DNA from: Rhizobium sp. 9140
GTDB taxonomy: Bacteria; Pseudomonadota; Alphaproteobacteria; Rhizobiales; Rhizobiaceae
Direction of reading: 5' to 3'
Assembly: GCF_900067135.1 (NCBI RefSeq)
Contig: NZ_FJUR01000002.1
Span: 186,001 to 250,000 of the forward strand
Length of the DNA stretch: 64,000 nucleotides
The position numbers and the translations under genes are program-made. A model generated the notes under the pieces. It was given only the letters and a program-made list of their open reading frames with translations, was not told the origin of the DNA and made no database searches. Below, one piece after another: positions 18,574 to 27,050 of the stretch. How positions within the stretch are numbered: the first letter of the stretch is position 1; every line of letters starts with the position of its first letter.

Positions 18574-18753
18574 CTATTTAAGGGCGCCCTTGATGGCGTC
18601 CTTGGCCTTGCCGAGCGTGCTCTGAGCTTTGCCGTCTGCCTTGTCGATCTTACCTTCGGCTTCGAGGCGCTCGTTGCCGACCAGCTTGCCGACAGCCTCC
18701 TTGACGGTACCCTTCGCTTCCTTGGCTCCGCCTTCAATACGGTTCTTGTCCAT
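18574..18753 (-). CDS. CsbD family protein
   Basis: 59-residue hydrophilic protein starting MDKNRIEGGAKEAKGTVKEA. It is a clear CsbD-like sequence made of short amphipathic helices (GKIDKADGKAQSTLGKAKDAIKGALK). CsbD proteins accumulate under general stress in many bacteria; biochemical role unknown. AAGGAG is seven bases before the ATG at 18753, which settles the start. No clear GGAAC-type stress promoter was found immediately upstream. Confidence 0.9.
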   Translation of the reverse strand: MDKNRIEGGAKEAKGTVKEAVGKLVGNERLEAEGKIDKADGKAQSTLGKAKDAIKGALK

Positions 18754-18913
18754 CCTGGTTCTCCTTGAAAACAGACGTTCAGGTTCAGATGGCAGCGACG
18801 ATCTCGCTGTCATGAGAGGGGAAATAGTCGGTTTGGATGGATGATTTCAGATTGGGAAATACCAGTCGGCCTGGTAGTAAATGACCTTTTTTCAGGTCGC
18901 AGATGGGTTTCTG

Positions 18914-20422
18914 CTATTTTTGCCGTCCCGGCCGCTTGCTGAGCTTGGCATCCGGCAGTCCCGTGAAGCCGCGCTCTCGTGCCCAGATGACTGCGGCCGC
19001 GCGGCGGTTGACGCCGATCTTCCCATAGAGCGATGCGATGTGGTTGCGGATCGTGTTTTTGGAGAGATGCAGTGTGTCGCTCATCTCGGCATCGCTCTGC
19101 CCGCTGCAGATCAGGCCGAGGATTTCCCGTTCCCGGTCGCTCAAGGCGACAAGCTGCGCCGTCGGAGCCGCGCTCGAAGTCTGCTTCAGCGTCGCAAGGC
19201 GATCGACGATGGAGCGGCTGAGCCAGGAGGTGTCGGCCATCACGCTTTCGATCGCCTCCACCAGTTGCGCCTCGCTCCGCCGACGCTCGGTCACGTCCTG
19301 CAAGGCCCAGATGATACATTGTTCGTCGTTGATCTCGACGCGCTCCGCCGAGACGAGGCATTCGGCAAAGGCACCATCCTTCTGCTTCATGCGCATCGGC
19401 TCGTCGCGCACGAAGGTGTTGTCGCGCAGCTTCTGCTCGATATCTCGACGCGCGGCGATGTCGTCCCACAGGCGCAACTCGCCCGCCGTCCGACCGACGA
19501 CGTCTGTCAGGCCGTAGCCGGAGATCTGCAGGAAAGCGTCGTTGGCTTCGGTGAAGACGAAATCGTCCAGCCGCGAGATGGCTGCGGGTGCCGGCGAAAG
19601 ACGGAAGGATTTCGAGAATCGTTCCTCGCTTTGCCGCAGGGCATTCTGCGCTTTTCGGCGCGCATCGAGATCGGCGAAGGTGAAGAGCATGCAGGGCTCC
19701 TCAACGACCGCGATCGGCTCTCCCGCCACGATGACCAGACGGTCGCCGCCGGCCGGCAGAGGAACCAGCGCCTCGCGATGCCGGATGACGCGGCCCTCGA
19801 CTAGCTTCGCCAGTGCATCCTCGCCGCTCTCGCAATTTGAAAACAGCCCGATGGCCTCCACCGTTCGCCCGATGATGTCTTCCTTGATGAAGCCGGTCAT
19901 CTCGAGGAACCCCTGATTGACGCGGATGAACCGGTGGTCATCCAGCCGACAGATGAGGCCGGGGGCGGGGTTGGCGTTGAAGGAGCGCTCGAACCGCTCC
20001 TCGGCCTCGAAGCGGGGCGTCTCGTCGCGGATGACCAGCGCCAGAACCGCATCGCCATCGCTCTTACCCGAGATCGCCATGCTCCGGCTCGTGTGAACCC
20101 AAGCCGTATCGAGGTCCGCTGCCGGCGAGATCTCCACCGTGACGTCCTCGACCGTTTCGCCGGCCAGCAGACGCTCGATCGGATACTGGCCCTCTTCCAG
20201 CGGATGGTTGTTGCGATAGCGCAGGGTGAAGGTCCGTCGGTACCCCTTCGCGTCGCCGCCGAGGTCACCGATGGCCTCGACGCGGTGCATCGCAAGTGCC
20301 GCCGCATTCGCCCAGGTGATGCGCCCTTTGCCATCAAGGAAGATCACCCCCTCGCTGAGGCCGCCGAGAAGCGCCTGAGGGGTGTCGCGGTCGAGGGAAG
20401 GCGCTTTGAGGCTTTCGGGCAT
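18914..20422 (-). CDS. Triple-PAS sensor regulator with LuxR-type DNA-binding domain
   Basis: 502 residues. Three PAS-like domains in series (about 15-135, 145-255 and 265-385; each ends in a PAC-like stretch such as ALQDVTERRR) and a C-terminal LuxR helix-turn-helix (about 425-490) with LSDREREILGLICSGQSDAEM and KNTIRNHIASLYGKIGV. A one-component regulator that senses a small ligand, redox state or light through PAS and binds DNA directly. No receiver domain. A LOV-type cysteine motif is not seen in the PAS domains. Targets unknown; flanked by small stress proteins and a DedA protein. Confidence 0.88.
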   Translation of the reverse strand: MPESLKAPSLDRDTPQALLGGLSEGVIFLDGKGRITWANAAALAMHRVEAIGDLGGDAKGYRRTFTLRYRNNHPLEEGQYPIERLLAGETVEDVTVEISPAADLDTAWVHTSRSMAISGKSDGDAVLALVIRDETPRFEAEERFERSFNANPAPGLICRLDDHRFIRVNQGFLEMTGFIKEDIIGRTVEAIGLFSNCESGEDALAKLVEGRVIRHREALVPLPAGGDRLVIVAGEPIAVVEEPCMLFTFADLDARRKAQNALRQSEERFSKSFRLSPAPAAISRLDDFVFTEANDAFLQISGYGLTDVVGRTAGELRLWDDIAARRDIEQKLRDNTFVRDEPMRMKQKDGAFAECLVSAERVEINDEQCIIWALQDVTERRRSEAQLVEAIESVMADTSWLSRSIVDRLATLKQTSSAAPTAQLVALSDREREILGLICSGQSDAEMSDTLHLSKNTIRNHIASLYGKIGVNRRAAAVIWARERGFTGLPDAKLSKRPGRQK

Positions 20423-20484
20423 GGTCTGTTTCCGGTCGGCGCGCTGCGGGTTGGTCGGTTAAGCGAAAAGCAAGGCAGGAGAGT

Positions 20485-21087
20485 TTATCGGTATCGATAG
20501 CGCACGAACATCGCGGCCCCTGCAATGCCAGCCACCAGCACTGCGAGCGCGAGGAGAAGATGAATGTGCAGGCGCAGATGTCCAAACAGCATCTCCACGG
20601 CATTGCCGAAGAGAAACCCGATGGCGGTGATCGCCGTTCCCCAGAGGCAGGCGGCAACACCGTTCAGCACAAGGAAGCGAAAAGCGGAGATGCTCGTCCG
20701 GCTGATCAGCAGGGGACTGATGATGCGCATGCCGTAGATGAAGCGGAAGGCAAGGATGAAGCCGACGGGATAGCGTTCGAGCAGGCCGGTCGCGCGACGC
20801 ATGGCCGCCGTCGCCTCAAGCCGCTCCACGAAGCGGAAGCGTGCGGCATGCCGGCCGATGAAGAAGAAGAGCTGGTCGGCAATGAAGGAGCCGAGCGCGG
20901 CAGCGGCGGCCACCTGCCAATAGACGAGGAGACCGCGATGCGCGAGCACGCCACCGAGGAAGGCGACCGCTTCTCCCTCCAAGCCGGCGCCAGCAAGAAC
21001 GGCCCAGATGCCGTAATTCGAGATCAGCGCTTCCAACAGACGTCCGATCCGATTACCGAGGCGCTGCCTGAACTCCCCGCCATCCAT
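20485..21087 (-). CDS. DedA family membrane protein
   Basis: 200 residues, four to five hydrophobic segments. DedA/VTT features are visible: the acidic residue in GLEGEAVAFLGGVLAH near residue 40, and the arginine-containing FRFIYGMRIISPLLI near residue 120. DedA proteins act as lipid flippases or proton-dependent transporters that maintain the inner membrane. GGAG lies just before the ATG at 21087. Ends about 60 bases before the PAS-LuxR gene start on the same strand, so co-transcription is possible. Confidence 0.88.
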   Translation of the reverse strand: MDGGEFRQRLGNRIGRLLEALISNYGIWAVLAGAGLEGEAVAFLGGVLAHRGLLVYWQVAAAAALGSFIADQLFFFIGRHAARFRFVERLEATAAMRRATGLLERYPVGFILAFRFIYGMRIISPLLISRTSISAFRFLVLNGVAACLWGTAITAIGFLFGNAVEMLFGHLRLHIHLLLALAVLVAGIAGAAMFVRYRYR

Positions 21088-21204
21088 GACTCTCCATCAA
21101 CAATCGTTGTCGAAGATAGTCTTCGACAGCGCGTTTTGAAGAGCCGATGAATACACACGGTTCATGTTGTGGAGTGTGGCGCGGAGGTCGAAGACCTCCG
21201 GTCC

Positions 21205-22410
21205 TTATACGCGCTCGAATGCCATCGCGATGCCTTGGCCGACGCCGATGCACATGGCGGCCAGGGCGTGCCGGCCCGTGCCGAGCGAGAGTTCGAGCGC
21301 GGCCGTTCCGGCAATGCGGGCGCCGGACATTCCAAGCGGATGGCCAAGCGCGATGGCGCCGCCGTTCCGGTTCACATGCCCGGCATCCTCGGCAATGCCG
21401 ATTTCCCGCAGCACGGCAATGGCCTGTGAGGCGAAGGCTTCGTTGATTTCCAGAACGTCGAATTGCGTCGGCGACAGGCCGAGGCGCTTGGCCAGCTTCT
21501 GCGTCGCCGGCACCGGCCCGATGCCCATGACCCGCGGCGGTACGCCTGCCGCAGCACCCCCAAGGATCCGCGCGATCGGGGTCAGCCCGTGGCGCCTCGC
21601 GCCGGCTTCGGATGCGATGATCAGGGCCGCAGCGCCATCATTTACGCCAGACGCATTGCCCGCCGTCACGGTGCCTTTGCCTGTCTTGTTGACGGGCCTG
21701 AGGCCGGCGAGCGCAGTGATGGTGGTCGCGCGGGGATGCTCGTCCTTTGCGACGACAAGGGCATCGCCCGTGCGCTGGGGAATGCTGACGGGCGTGATCT
21801 CCCGGTCGAGACGGCCATTCGCCTGGGCGGCAGCGGCCTTTTCCTGGGAGCGAACCGAAAAGGCATCCTGGTCTTCCCGCGAGACATGAAAGTCGGCGGC
21901 GACATTGTCGCCCGTTTCCGGCATGGAATCGACGCCGTAGAGCGCTTTCATCGAAGGGTTGACGAAGCGCCAGCCGATCGTCGTGTCGTAGATTTCGGCC
22001 TGCCGGGAATAGGCGGTTTCGGCCTTCGGCATGACGAAGGGTGCCCGGCTCATGCTTTCCACGCCACCGGCGATCATCAGGTCGGCCTCGCCGGAACTGA
22101 TCGCCCGCGCAGCCGTCATCACCGCGTCCATGCCGGAGCCGCACAGACGGTTGAGCGTCGTGCCGCTGACGGACACCGGCAGGCCGGCGAGCAGAAGCGA
22201 CATGCGGGCGACGTTGCGGTTGTCCTCCCCCGCCTGATTGGCGCATCCGAAGATGACGTCGTCGACCGCCTCCCAGTCGACGGCGCTGTTGCGCGCCATC
22301 AGGGCTTTCAAAGGCACGGCGCCGAGATCGTCGGGGCGCACGGAGGCAAGCGCGCCGCCAAAGCGGCCGATGGGTGTGCGAATATAATCGCAGATGAAAG
22401 CGTCTGGCAT
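21205..22410 (-). CDS. pcaF: 3-oxoadipyl-CoA thiolase
   Basis: 401-residue thiolase that cleaves 3-oxoadipyl-CoA to succinyl-CoA and acetyl-CoA, the last step of the beta-ketoadipate pathway. The acylated cysteine is in LNRLCGSGMDAV (about residue 90), the catalytic triad continues with NEAFASQA, GGAIALGHPLGMSG (histidine) and AMCIGVGQG (second cysteine). The call as PcaF rather than a general acetyl-CoA acetyltransferase rests on the directly upstream pcaIJ genes and pcaR. Three bases separate it from the pcaJ stop. Confidence 0.93.
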   Translation of the reverse strand: MPDAFICDYIRTPIGRFGGALASVRPDDLGAVPLKALMARNSAVDWEAVDDVIFGCANQAGEDNRNVARMSLLLAGLPVSVSGTTLNRLCGSGMDAVMTAARAISSGEADLMIAGGVESMSRAPFVMPKAETAYSRQAEIYDTTIGWRFVNPSMKALYGVDSMPETGDNVAADFHVSREDQDAFSVRSQEKAAAAQANGRLDREITPVSIPQRTGDALVVAKDEHPRATTITALAGLRPVNKTGKGTVTAGNASGVNDGAAALIIASEAGARRHGLTPIARILGGAAAGVPPRVMGIGPVPATQKLAKRLGLSPTQFDVLEINEAFASQAIAVLREIGIAEDAGHVNRNGGAIALGHPLGMSGARIAGTAALELSLGTGRHALAAMCIGVGQGIAMAFERV

Positions 22411-22413
22411 GGT

Positions 22414-23112
22414 TCAATGTCCTCCGAGTTCTGGCACGACGAGATCGACAACGGGTGCAGCGACATGCAGCGGCGCGCCGGTCATGGCCTGGAGATCCTC
22501 CATCGACAGGGCGGCGAGCTTCTCGCGCACCACGAAGCGGCCGCCGGCGATGTCGATGACGGCATGGCTGGTATAGACCCGCGTGATGCAGGCAACGCCC
22601 GTCAGCGGGAAGGTGCAGGCCTCGACCAGCTTCGGCTTGCCGTCCTTCGTCACATGCTCGGTAATGACGAAGACCTGTTTTGCGCCGTGGACGAGATCCA
22701 TCGCGCCGCCGACGGCGGGAACGCCCTTCGATCCGACCCGCCAATTGGCGAGATCGCCCGTCTGGGCTACCTGATAGGCACCGAGAATGGCGACGTCGAG
22801 ATGTCCGCCGCGCACCATGGCGAAGCTGTCGGCGTGGTGGAAGAAGGCAGCACCAGGGTTCAGGGTTACAGCACGCTTGCCGGCATTGATCAGGTCCCAG
22901 TCTTCCTCGCCGGCTGCCGGCGGCTCGCCGAAGTCGAGAATGCCGTTTTCGGTGTGGAAGATCGCCCGGCGGCCGGGCGGCTGGTAGCGCGCCACCATTT
23001 CGGGAAAACCGATGCCGAGATTGACATAGGCGCCGTCCTCGATGTCCTGCGCGGCGCGCCAGGCGATCTGGGCGTTGGAGAGCTTGATGTCTTCGCGGGT
23101 GCCGGTGCTCAT
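22414..23112 (-). CDS. pcaJ: 3-oxoadipate CoA-transferase subunit B
   Basis: 232 residues, beta subunit of the class I CoA-transferase that moves CoA from succinyl-CoA to 3-oxoadipate. Contains IAWRAAQDIEDGAYVNLGIGFP near the N-terminus and the active-site glutamate in HTENGILDFG (about residue 55). The start at 23112 overlaps the pcaI stop by four bases (ATGA); the frame is open further upstream only inside pcaI. Forms a heterotetramer with PcaI. Confidence 0.93.
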   Translation of the reverse strand: MSTGTREDIKLSNAQIAWRAAQDIEDGAYVNLGIGFPEMVARYQPPGRRAIFHTENGILDFGEPPAAGEEDWDLINAGKRAVTLNPGAAFFHHADSFAMVRGGHLDVAILGAYQVAQTGDLANWRVGSKGVPAVGGAMDLVHGAKQVFVITEHVTKDGKPKLVEACTFPLTGVACITRVYTSHAVIDIAGGRFVVREKLAALSMEDLQAMTGAPLHVAAPVVDLVVPELGGH

Positions 23113-23816
23113 GCGTAGGATACTCCGGCTCGGATGAGCTCTTCTTCCTGTTGTGGATGTGCGACCTCCGTGACGCGGTTCACGAAGATGCCCGGCGTGA
23201 TCACGTGCTCCGGGTCGATCTCGCCCGGTGCGACGATGCTGGAAACCTGGGCGATGGTGGTCGCCGCCGCCATGCACATCAGCGGATTGAAGTTGCGGCC
23301 CGCCTTGTTGAAGGTGAGGTTGCCGTGACGGTCTCCCAGATGTGCCTTGACGATGGCGAAATCCGCCTTCAGCCAGCGCTCCTGCACATAATGGCGGCCG
23401 TCGAATTCCGCGATCGGCTTGCCCTCGGCAAGGTCGGTGCCATAGGCGGTCGGCGTGTAGAAGGCGGGGATACCAGCGCCGCCGGCGCGAATGCGTTCGG
23501 CAAGCGTGCCTTGCGGAACGAGCTCCAGTTCGATCTCGCCGGCGAGATAACGGTCTGTAAAGGCGCGCGGATCGGACGAGCGGGGAAACGAGCAGATCAT
23601 CTTGCGCACCATGCCGGCGTCGATCATCGCGGCGATGCCGATGCGGCCGTTGCCGGCATTGTTGTTGATCACCGTCAGCCCTGTCGGGCGCTTGTCGATC
23701 AGCGCGTGAATGAGCTCGATCGGCGCGCCGGAGCCGCCAAAGCCCCCGATCATGATGGTGGCACCGTCTCCGATGTCCTTCACGGCGTCCGCCGTGCTGC
23801 TGACCGTCTTGTCCAC
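23109..23816 (-). CDS. pcaI: 3-oxoadipate CoA-transferase subunit A
   Basis: 235 residues, alpha subunit of the class I CoA-transferase. N-terminal glycine-rich block ATIMIGGFGGSGAPIELIHAL and NNAGNGRIG are family hallmarks. First gene of the pcaIJF operon; the promoter region is shared with the divergent IclR-type regulator pcaR, as is common in rhizobia. Only the last steps of aromatic degradation are present; pcaDCHGB are not in the window. Confidence 0.93.
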   Translation of the reverse strand: MDKTVSSTADAVKDIGDGATIMIGGFGGSGAPIELIHALIDKRPTGLTVINNNAGNGRIGIAAMIDAGMVRKMICSFPRSSDPRAFTDRYLAGEIELELVPQGTLAERIRAGGAGIPAFYTPTAYGTDLAEGKPIAEFDGRHYVQERWLKADFAIVKAHLGDRHGNLTFNKAGRNFNPLMCMAAATTIAQVSSIVAPGEIDPEHVITPGIFVNRVTEVAHPQQEEELIRAGVSYA

Positions 23817-23897
23817 TGAATCCTCCGCCTAAAACCAGCCCTCAAGACGCCGGCCACACGAAAACGGTAGCGCGACGGGCCATCGACGGCAATGTAA

Positions 23898-23934
23898 ATG
23901 TGCGATATGGTGCATTTGTTACGATAACGCACAT
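23898..23934. promoter_or_regulatory. Candidate PcaR operator in the pcaI-pcaR divergent region
   Basis: Inverted 7-bp arms ATGTGCG and CGCACAT separated by 23 bases, ending 12 bases before the pcaR start and about 80 bases upstream of pcaI. IclR-family proteins bind extended dyads in this kind of position. The arms are perfect; assignment to PcaR is inference from location. Confidence 0.5.
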
Positions 23935-23946
23935 CTGAGGCCGACA

Positions 23947-24708
23947 ATGGAAACGAAGCAGAGCGACATGATGGGCGGCCTCGCCAAGGGGCTTCGGGTG
24001 ATCGAGGCTTTCACGGCGGATACGCCGCGCCTGAGCATTTCCGAAGCCGCCGCGATGGCCGGGCTCGACCGGGCGACGACGCGACGCTGCCTGTTGACGC
24101 TCGCGGAGCAGGGGTACTGCGCCTATGACGGCAAGTTCTTTACGGTGACGCCACGCGTCTTGCGGCTCGGGACCGGCTGTCTCGCGACCATGCCGCTGCC
24201 CCGCATCGTCCAGCCCTGGCTGGATGAACTGTCCGAAAGGATCGGCCAAAGCACGTCGGTTGCCATCCTCGATGAGAGCGATATCGTCTATGTCGCGCGG
24301 GCCGCGCAGCGGAAGGTGATGTCGATCGCTCTCATGCCCGGCTCGCGCCTGCCGGCCTACTGCACCTCCATGGGGCGCGTGCTGCTGGCGGCCCTGCCGG
24401 AAGATATGGCACGAAGCCTCCTCGGCGCGGCGCCGCTTGCCCAGCGAACGCCGCACACGATGACGGCTGTCGAAAGGCTGATGACCGAACTGGAGACGGT
24501 TCGCGCCCAGGGCTATGCCGCCGTCAGCGAAGAGGTGGAGCTCGGCCTGCGATCAATCGCGGTTCCCATCGTCAATGCTCGCGGGCAGGTGGTCGCGGCA
24601 TTGAACACCGGCTTTCCCGCATCCTCGGAAACGATGGAAACCGTCGCGCAAACCTTTCTGGAGCTGCTTCTGCATGTGCGCAAGGAGCTTTCCCGGATCC
24701 TCAACTGA
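23947..24708 (+). CDS. pcaR: IclR family beta-ketoadipate pathway regulator
   Basis: 253 residues. Winged helix at residues 10-70 (KGLRVIEAFTADTPRLSISEAAAMAGLDRATTRRCL region) followed by an IclR effector domain with SVAILDESDIVYVAR, YCTSMGRVLLA and SIAVPIVNARGQVVAALN. Matches the PcaR/PobR branch, which activates pca genes with beta-ketoadipate. Divergent from pcaIJF, the expected target. The start is the first ATG after the operator-like dyad. Confidence 0.9.
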   Translation: METKQSDMMGGLAKGLRVIEAFTADTPRLSISEAAAMAGLDRATTRRCLLTLAEQGYCAYDGKFFTVTPRVLRLGTGCLATMPLPRIVQPWLDELSERIGQSTSVAILDESDIVYVARAAQRKVMSIALMPGSRLPAYCTSMGRVLLAALPEDMARSLLGAAPLAQRTPHTMTAVERLMTELETVRAQGYAAVSEEVELGLRSIAVPIVNARGQVVAALNTGFPASSETMETVAQTFLELLLHVRKELSRILN

Positions 24709-24814
24709 ACCTCATCGCGCCGCCGCATGCTCCGTTTTCGCAAAGCGGAAAAAACGAGAAAGGCGTCCTGAAAGTTTCGCCCGCGTTTCCAGGTTTTTTG
24801 GAATTTTCTCTTCG

Positions 24815-24839
24815 GGAACAAACCGATGAAGGCTCAGTT
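24815..24839 (+). promoter_or_regulatory. Candidate RpoE2/EcfG-type stress promoter
   Basis: GGAAC at 24815-24819 followed after 18 bases by TT (24838-24839), fitting the GGAAC-N18/19-TT pattern of rhizobial general-stress sigma factors, about 30 bases upstream of the esterase start. The pattern is short and will also occur by chance. Confidence 0.35.
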
Positions 24840-24869
24840 TGACAGGCCACAAACCCTGGAGATGTGTTA

Positions 24870-25916
24870 ATGACCTTACGAAGCCTAACCCTTTCGACTG
24901 CGGTGGCCCTTCTGGCTCCGCTCGGCTTTGCCACCGCCTCTCTGGCGCAGGACATGGCGAAACCCACAACGGAGATGCAAGCCGTTCTCGACAAACTGGC
25001 GGCGCTGGACGTGAAGCCCTTCTCGACGCTTTCGGTTCCCGAAGCCCGCTCACAGGCAACGCCTGCAGACGCGGCCCGTGCCATCCAGTGGGACAAGCGT
25101 CTCTCGACCAATCCGGAAGCCCAGGTCACCACGCGTGACATCGCTATCCCCTCAAAGGCCGGCGGACTTGCTGCGCGCGTCTACATCCCCGGCGGCAAGG
25201 GTCCGTTCCCCGTCGTCGTCTACTATCATGGCGGCGGCTGGGTCGTAGCCGACATTAACGTCTATGATGGAGCGCCACGTGCCCTAGCGCTCGGAGCGAG
25301 TGCTATCGTCGTCTCCGTCGAGTATCGGCATGCACCTGAACACAAGTTTCCGGCAGCCCACGAGGACGCCTGGACGGCGTATCAGTGGATCGTCGAGAAC
25401 ATCCATGAGCTGAACGGGAATGCAGACAAGATCGCGGTGGCTGGCGAGAGTGCCGGTGGCAATCTTGCGGCCAATGTTGCGTTGATGGCCAAGTCCATGA
25501 AGACGAAGCAGCCGGTGCACCAGCTTCTCGTCTATCCCGTCGCCGGCAACGATATGAACACGCCGTCTTATAAAGAGAATGCCAACGCCAAGCCGCTGGG
25601 CAAGGCCGATATGGAGTGGTTCGTGAAGAACGCGTTCGCCTCTATGGATGAAACCTCGGACGATCGCCTCAATCTGGTGGGCCGTTCGGATCTCGCCGGC
25701 GTTGCGCCTGCAACCCTCATCATGGCGCAGATCGATCCTCTGCGTTCGGAAGGCGAAGCCTATGCCGCGAAGCTGAAAGATGCGGGCGTGAAGGTCGAGA
25801 CGAAAACCTATCCCGGCGTGACGCATGAGTTCTTCGGCATGGCGAAGGTCGTTCCCGAAGCGAAACAGGCGGTGGACATGGCAATCGCCGACCTCACCGC
25901 CGCCTTTGCCAAGTAA
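24870..25916 (+). CDS. Exported alpha/beta hydrolase (HSL-type esterase)
   Basis: 348 residues with a Sec signal peptide (LTLSTAVALLAPLGFATASLAQ). Hormone-sensitive-lipase family: oxyanion motif YYHGGGWV (about residue 115), nucleophile serine in GESAGG (about 195), aspartate in QIDPLRSEG (about 290) and histidine in GVTHEFFG (about 315). Hydrolyses short acyl or aryl esters in the periplasm; natural substrate unknown. The start at 24870 is chosen because GGAG lies about eight bases upstream; a GTG two codons earlier is possible. Likely an operon with the DUF4142 gene six bases downstream, behind a candidate stress promoter. Confidence 0.88.
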   Translation: MTLRSLTLSTAVALLAPLGFATASLAQDMAKPTTEMQAVLDKLAALDVKPFSTLSVPEARSQATPADAARAIQWDKRLSTNPEAQVTTRDIAIPSKAGGLAARVYIPGGKGPFPVVVYYHGGGWVVADINVYDGAPRALALGASAIVVSVEYRHAPEHKFPAAHEDAWTAYQWIVENIHELNGNADKIAVAGESAGGNLAANVALMAKSMKTKQPVHQLLVYPVAGNDMNTPSYKENANAKPLGKADMEWFVKNAFASMDETSDDRLNLVGRSDLAGVAPATLIMAQIDPLRSEGEAYAAKLKDAGVKVETKTYPGVTHEFFGMAKVVPEAKQAVDMAIADLTAAFAK

Positions 25917-25922
25917 GGAAGA

Positions 25923-26465
25923 ATGATGATGAAGAAGAAGACATTTACCGCCGCATCGCTGGCACTCGCGCTCCTCGCGGCACCGCTCTCCCCAACCTTC
26001 GCGGCCACGCCCGCCAGTGCGGACACGGCGGCCGCCGCTTTCAATGTGGACAAGGCCTCCTTCGTGAAACAGGTGTCGAGCTCAAACCGGTTCGAGATCG
26101 AGTCCAGCAAACTGGCCGAAGAGAAAGCCCGCGACGCCGATGTGAAGGAATTTGCCCGGCAGATGATTGCGGACCACACCAAGGCAGGCGAGGGCCTTAA
26201 GACCGCAGCCAAGCTCGATGACGCCGCTCCGGCGCTGTCGCCCAAGCATTCCGCGATGATCGAAACGCTGAAGGGTGCATCGGAACAGGACTTCCAGCCG
26301 CTCTACATCGAGATGCAGACGGTTGCCCATATGGAAGCCGTGACCCTGTTTGCGACCTATGCCAAGGGCGGTGACGATGCTGCCGTGAAGGCCTTCGCGG
26401 CGGAAACGCTGCCGAAGCTCGAAATGCACAAGGCGCACGTCATGAAGCTTGTCGCCGCGCATTGA
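25923..26465 (+). CDS. DUF4142 domain-containing exported protein
   Basis: 180 residues. Signal peptide MMMKKKTFTAASLALALLAAPLSPTFA, then a helical DUF4142 domain: FVKQVSSSNRFEIESSKLA, ADVKEFARQMIADHTKA and LYIEMQTVAHMEAVTLF, with histidines and glutamates spaced as in ferritin-like four-helix bundles. Periplasmic; function unknown, often stress-linked in Alphaproteobacteria. Follows the esterase gene by six bases with AAGGAAG as ribosome site. A strong hairpin follows the stop. Confidence 0.88.
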   Translation: MMMKKKTFTAASLALALLAAPLSPTFAATPASADTAAAAFNVDKASFVKQVSSSNRFEIESSKLAEEKARDADVKEFARQMIADHTKAGEGLKTAAKLDDAAPALSPKHSAMIETLKGASEQDFQPLYIEMQTVAHMEAVTLFATYAKGGDDAAVKAFAAETLPKLEMHKAHVMKLVAAH

Positions 26466-26477
26466 TCTGAAAGATCT

Positions 26478-26506
26478 CCCCAGCCCGGCTCTGCGCCGGG
26501 CTGGGG
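26478..26506. terminator. Bidirectional hairpin terminator between convergent genes
   Basis: Perfect 12-bp stem (CCCCAGCCCGGC / GCCGGGCTGGGG) with a 5-base loop, between the DUF4142 stop (plus strand) and the HxlR stop (minus strand). T-runs are weak on both sides, but strength and location fit a shared terminator. Confidence 0.75.
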
Positions 26507-26509
26507 ATG

Positions 26510-26932
26510 TTATGCCTTGGCGGCATGCTCGAAAGCCTCCCGCGCCTGATGGACCTGCGCCAGGTTCTTCTCCGCCCAGATCCACACGCCGCAAAAGGCA
26601 GCGCCCAGACTTCTGCCAAGTCCGGTCAGCCGATACTCTACCTTCGGCGGAACGACGGCATGGATAGTGCGGTTGATCAGGCCGTCGCGTTCCATCTGAC
26701 GGAGCGTCTGCGTCAGCATTTTCTGGCTGATGGTCCCAATTTCGCGACTAAGCTGGGTAAAGCGAAGCTCACCCTTCTCCTCCAATGTTTCCAAAATCAG
26801 CATTGTCCATTTGTCCGCCACGCGCCCGATCAATTCGTGTACGAGGGCTTCGACGCGCGGGTCTACGACACCAGGGACCTCTCGCTCCATTGTCTCTGCC
26901 GAAGTCTCAGCACGGCGGTGTGGGCTCTGCAT
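26510..26932 (-). CDS. HxlR family transcriptional regulator
   Basis: 140 residues, single winged-helix HxlR/MarR-like protein: LIGRVADKWTMLILETLEEKGELRFTQLSREIGTISQKMLTQTLRQMERDGLINRT is the family core (about residues 35-90), ending with a short helix for dimerisation. HxlR proteins react to aldehydes, quinones or redox signals. Divergent from a short-chain dehydrogenase gene 118 bases away, which is the likely target. Confidence 0.9.
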   Translation of the reverse strand: MQSPHRRAETSAETMEREVPGVVDPRVEALVHELIGRVADKWTMLILETLEEKGELRFTQLSREIGTISQKMLTQTLRQMERDGLINRTIHAVVPPKVEYRLTGLGRSLGAAFCGVWIWAEKNLAQVHQAREAFEHAAKA

Positions 26933-27050
26933 CCGACACTCTCCTTTCGGTGTGTATAAATCTTTTTGGTGCCTTCTGTTCTGTGGAGAGTAACAGCATT
27001 AGCTCTAATGGACAATCAACGTAAACCGATCGAACGTCGTGAGGCAGGAC

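Noticed and set aside
21463..23118. 551-codon open frame on the plus strand over pcaF and pcaJ
   Set aside because: Antisense to two clear enzymes with intact active sites; composition is typical of shadow frames and there is no ribosome site or domain.
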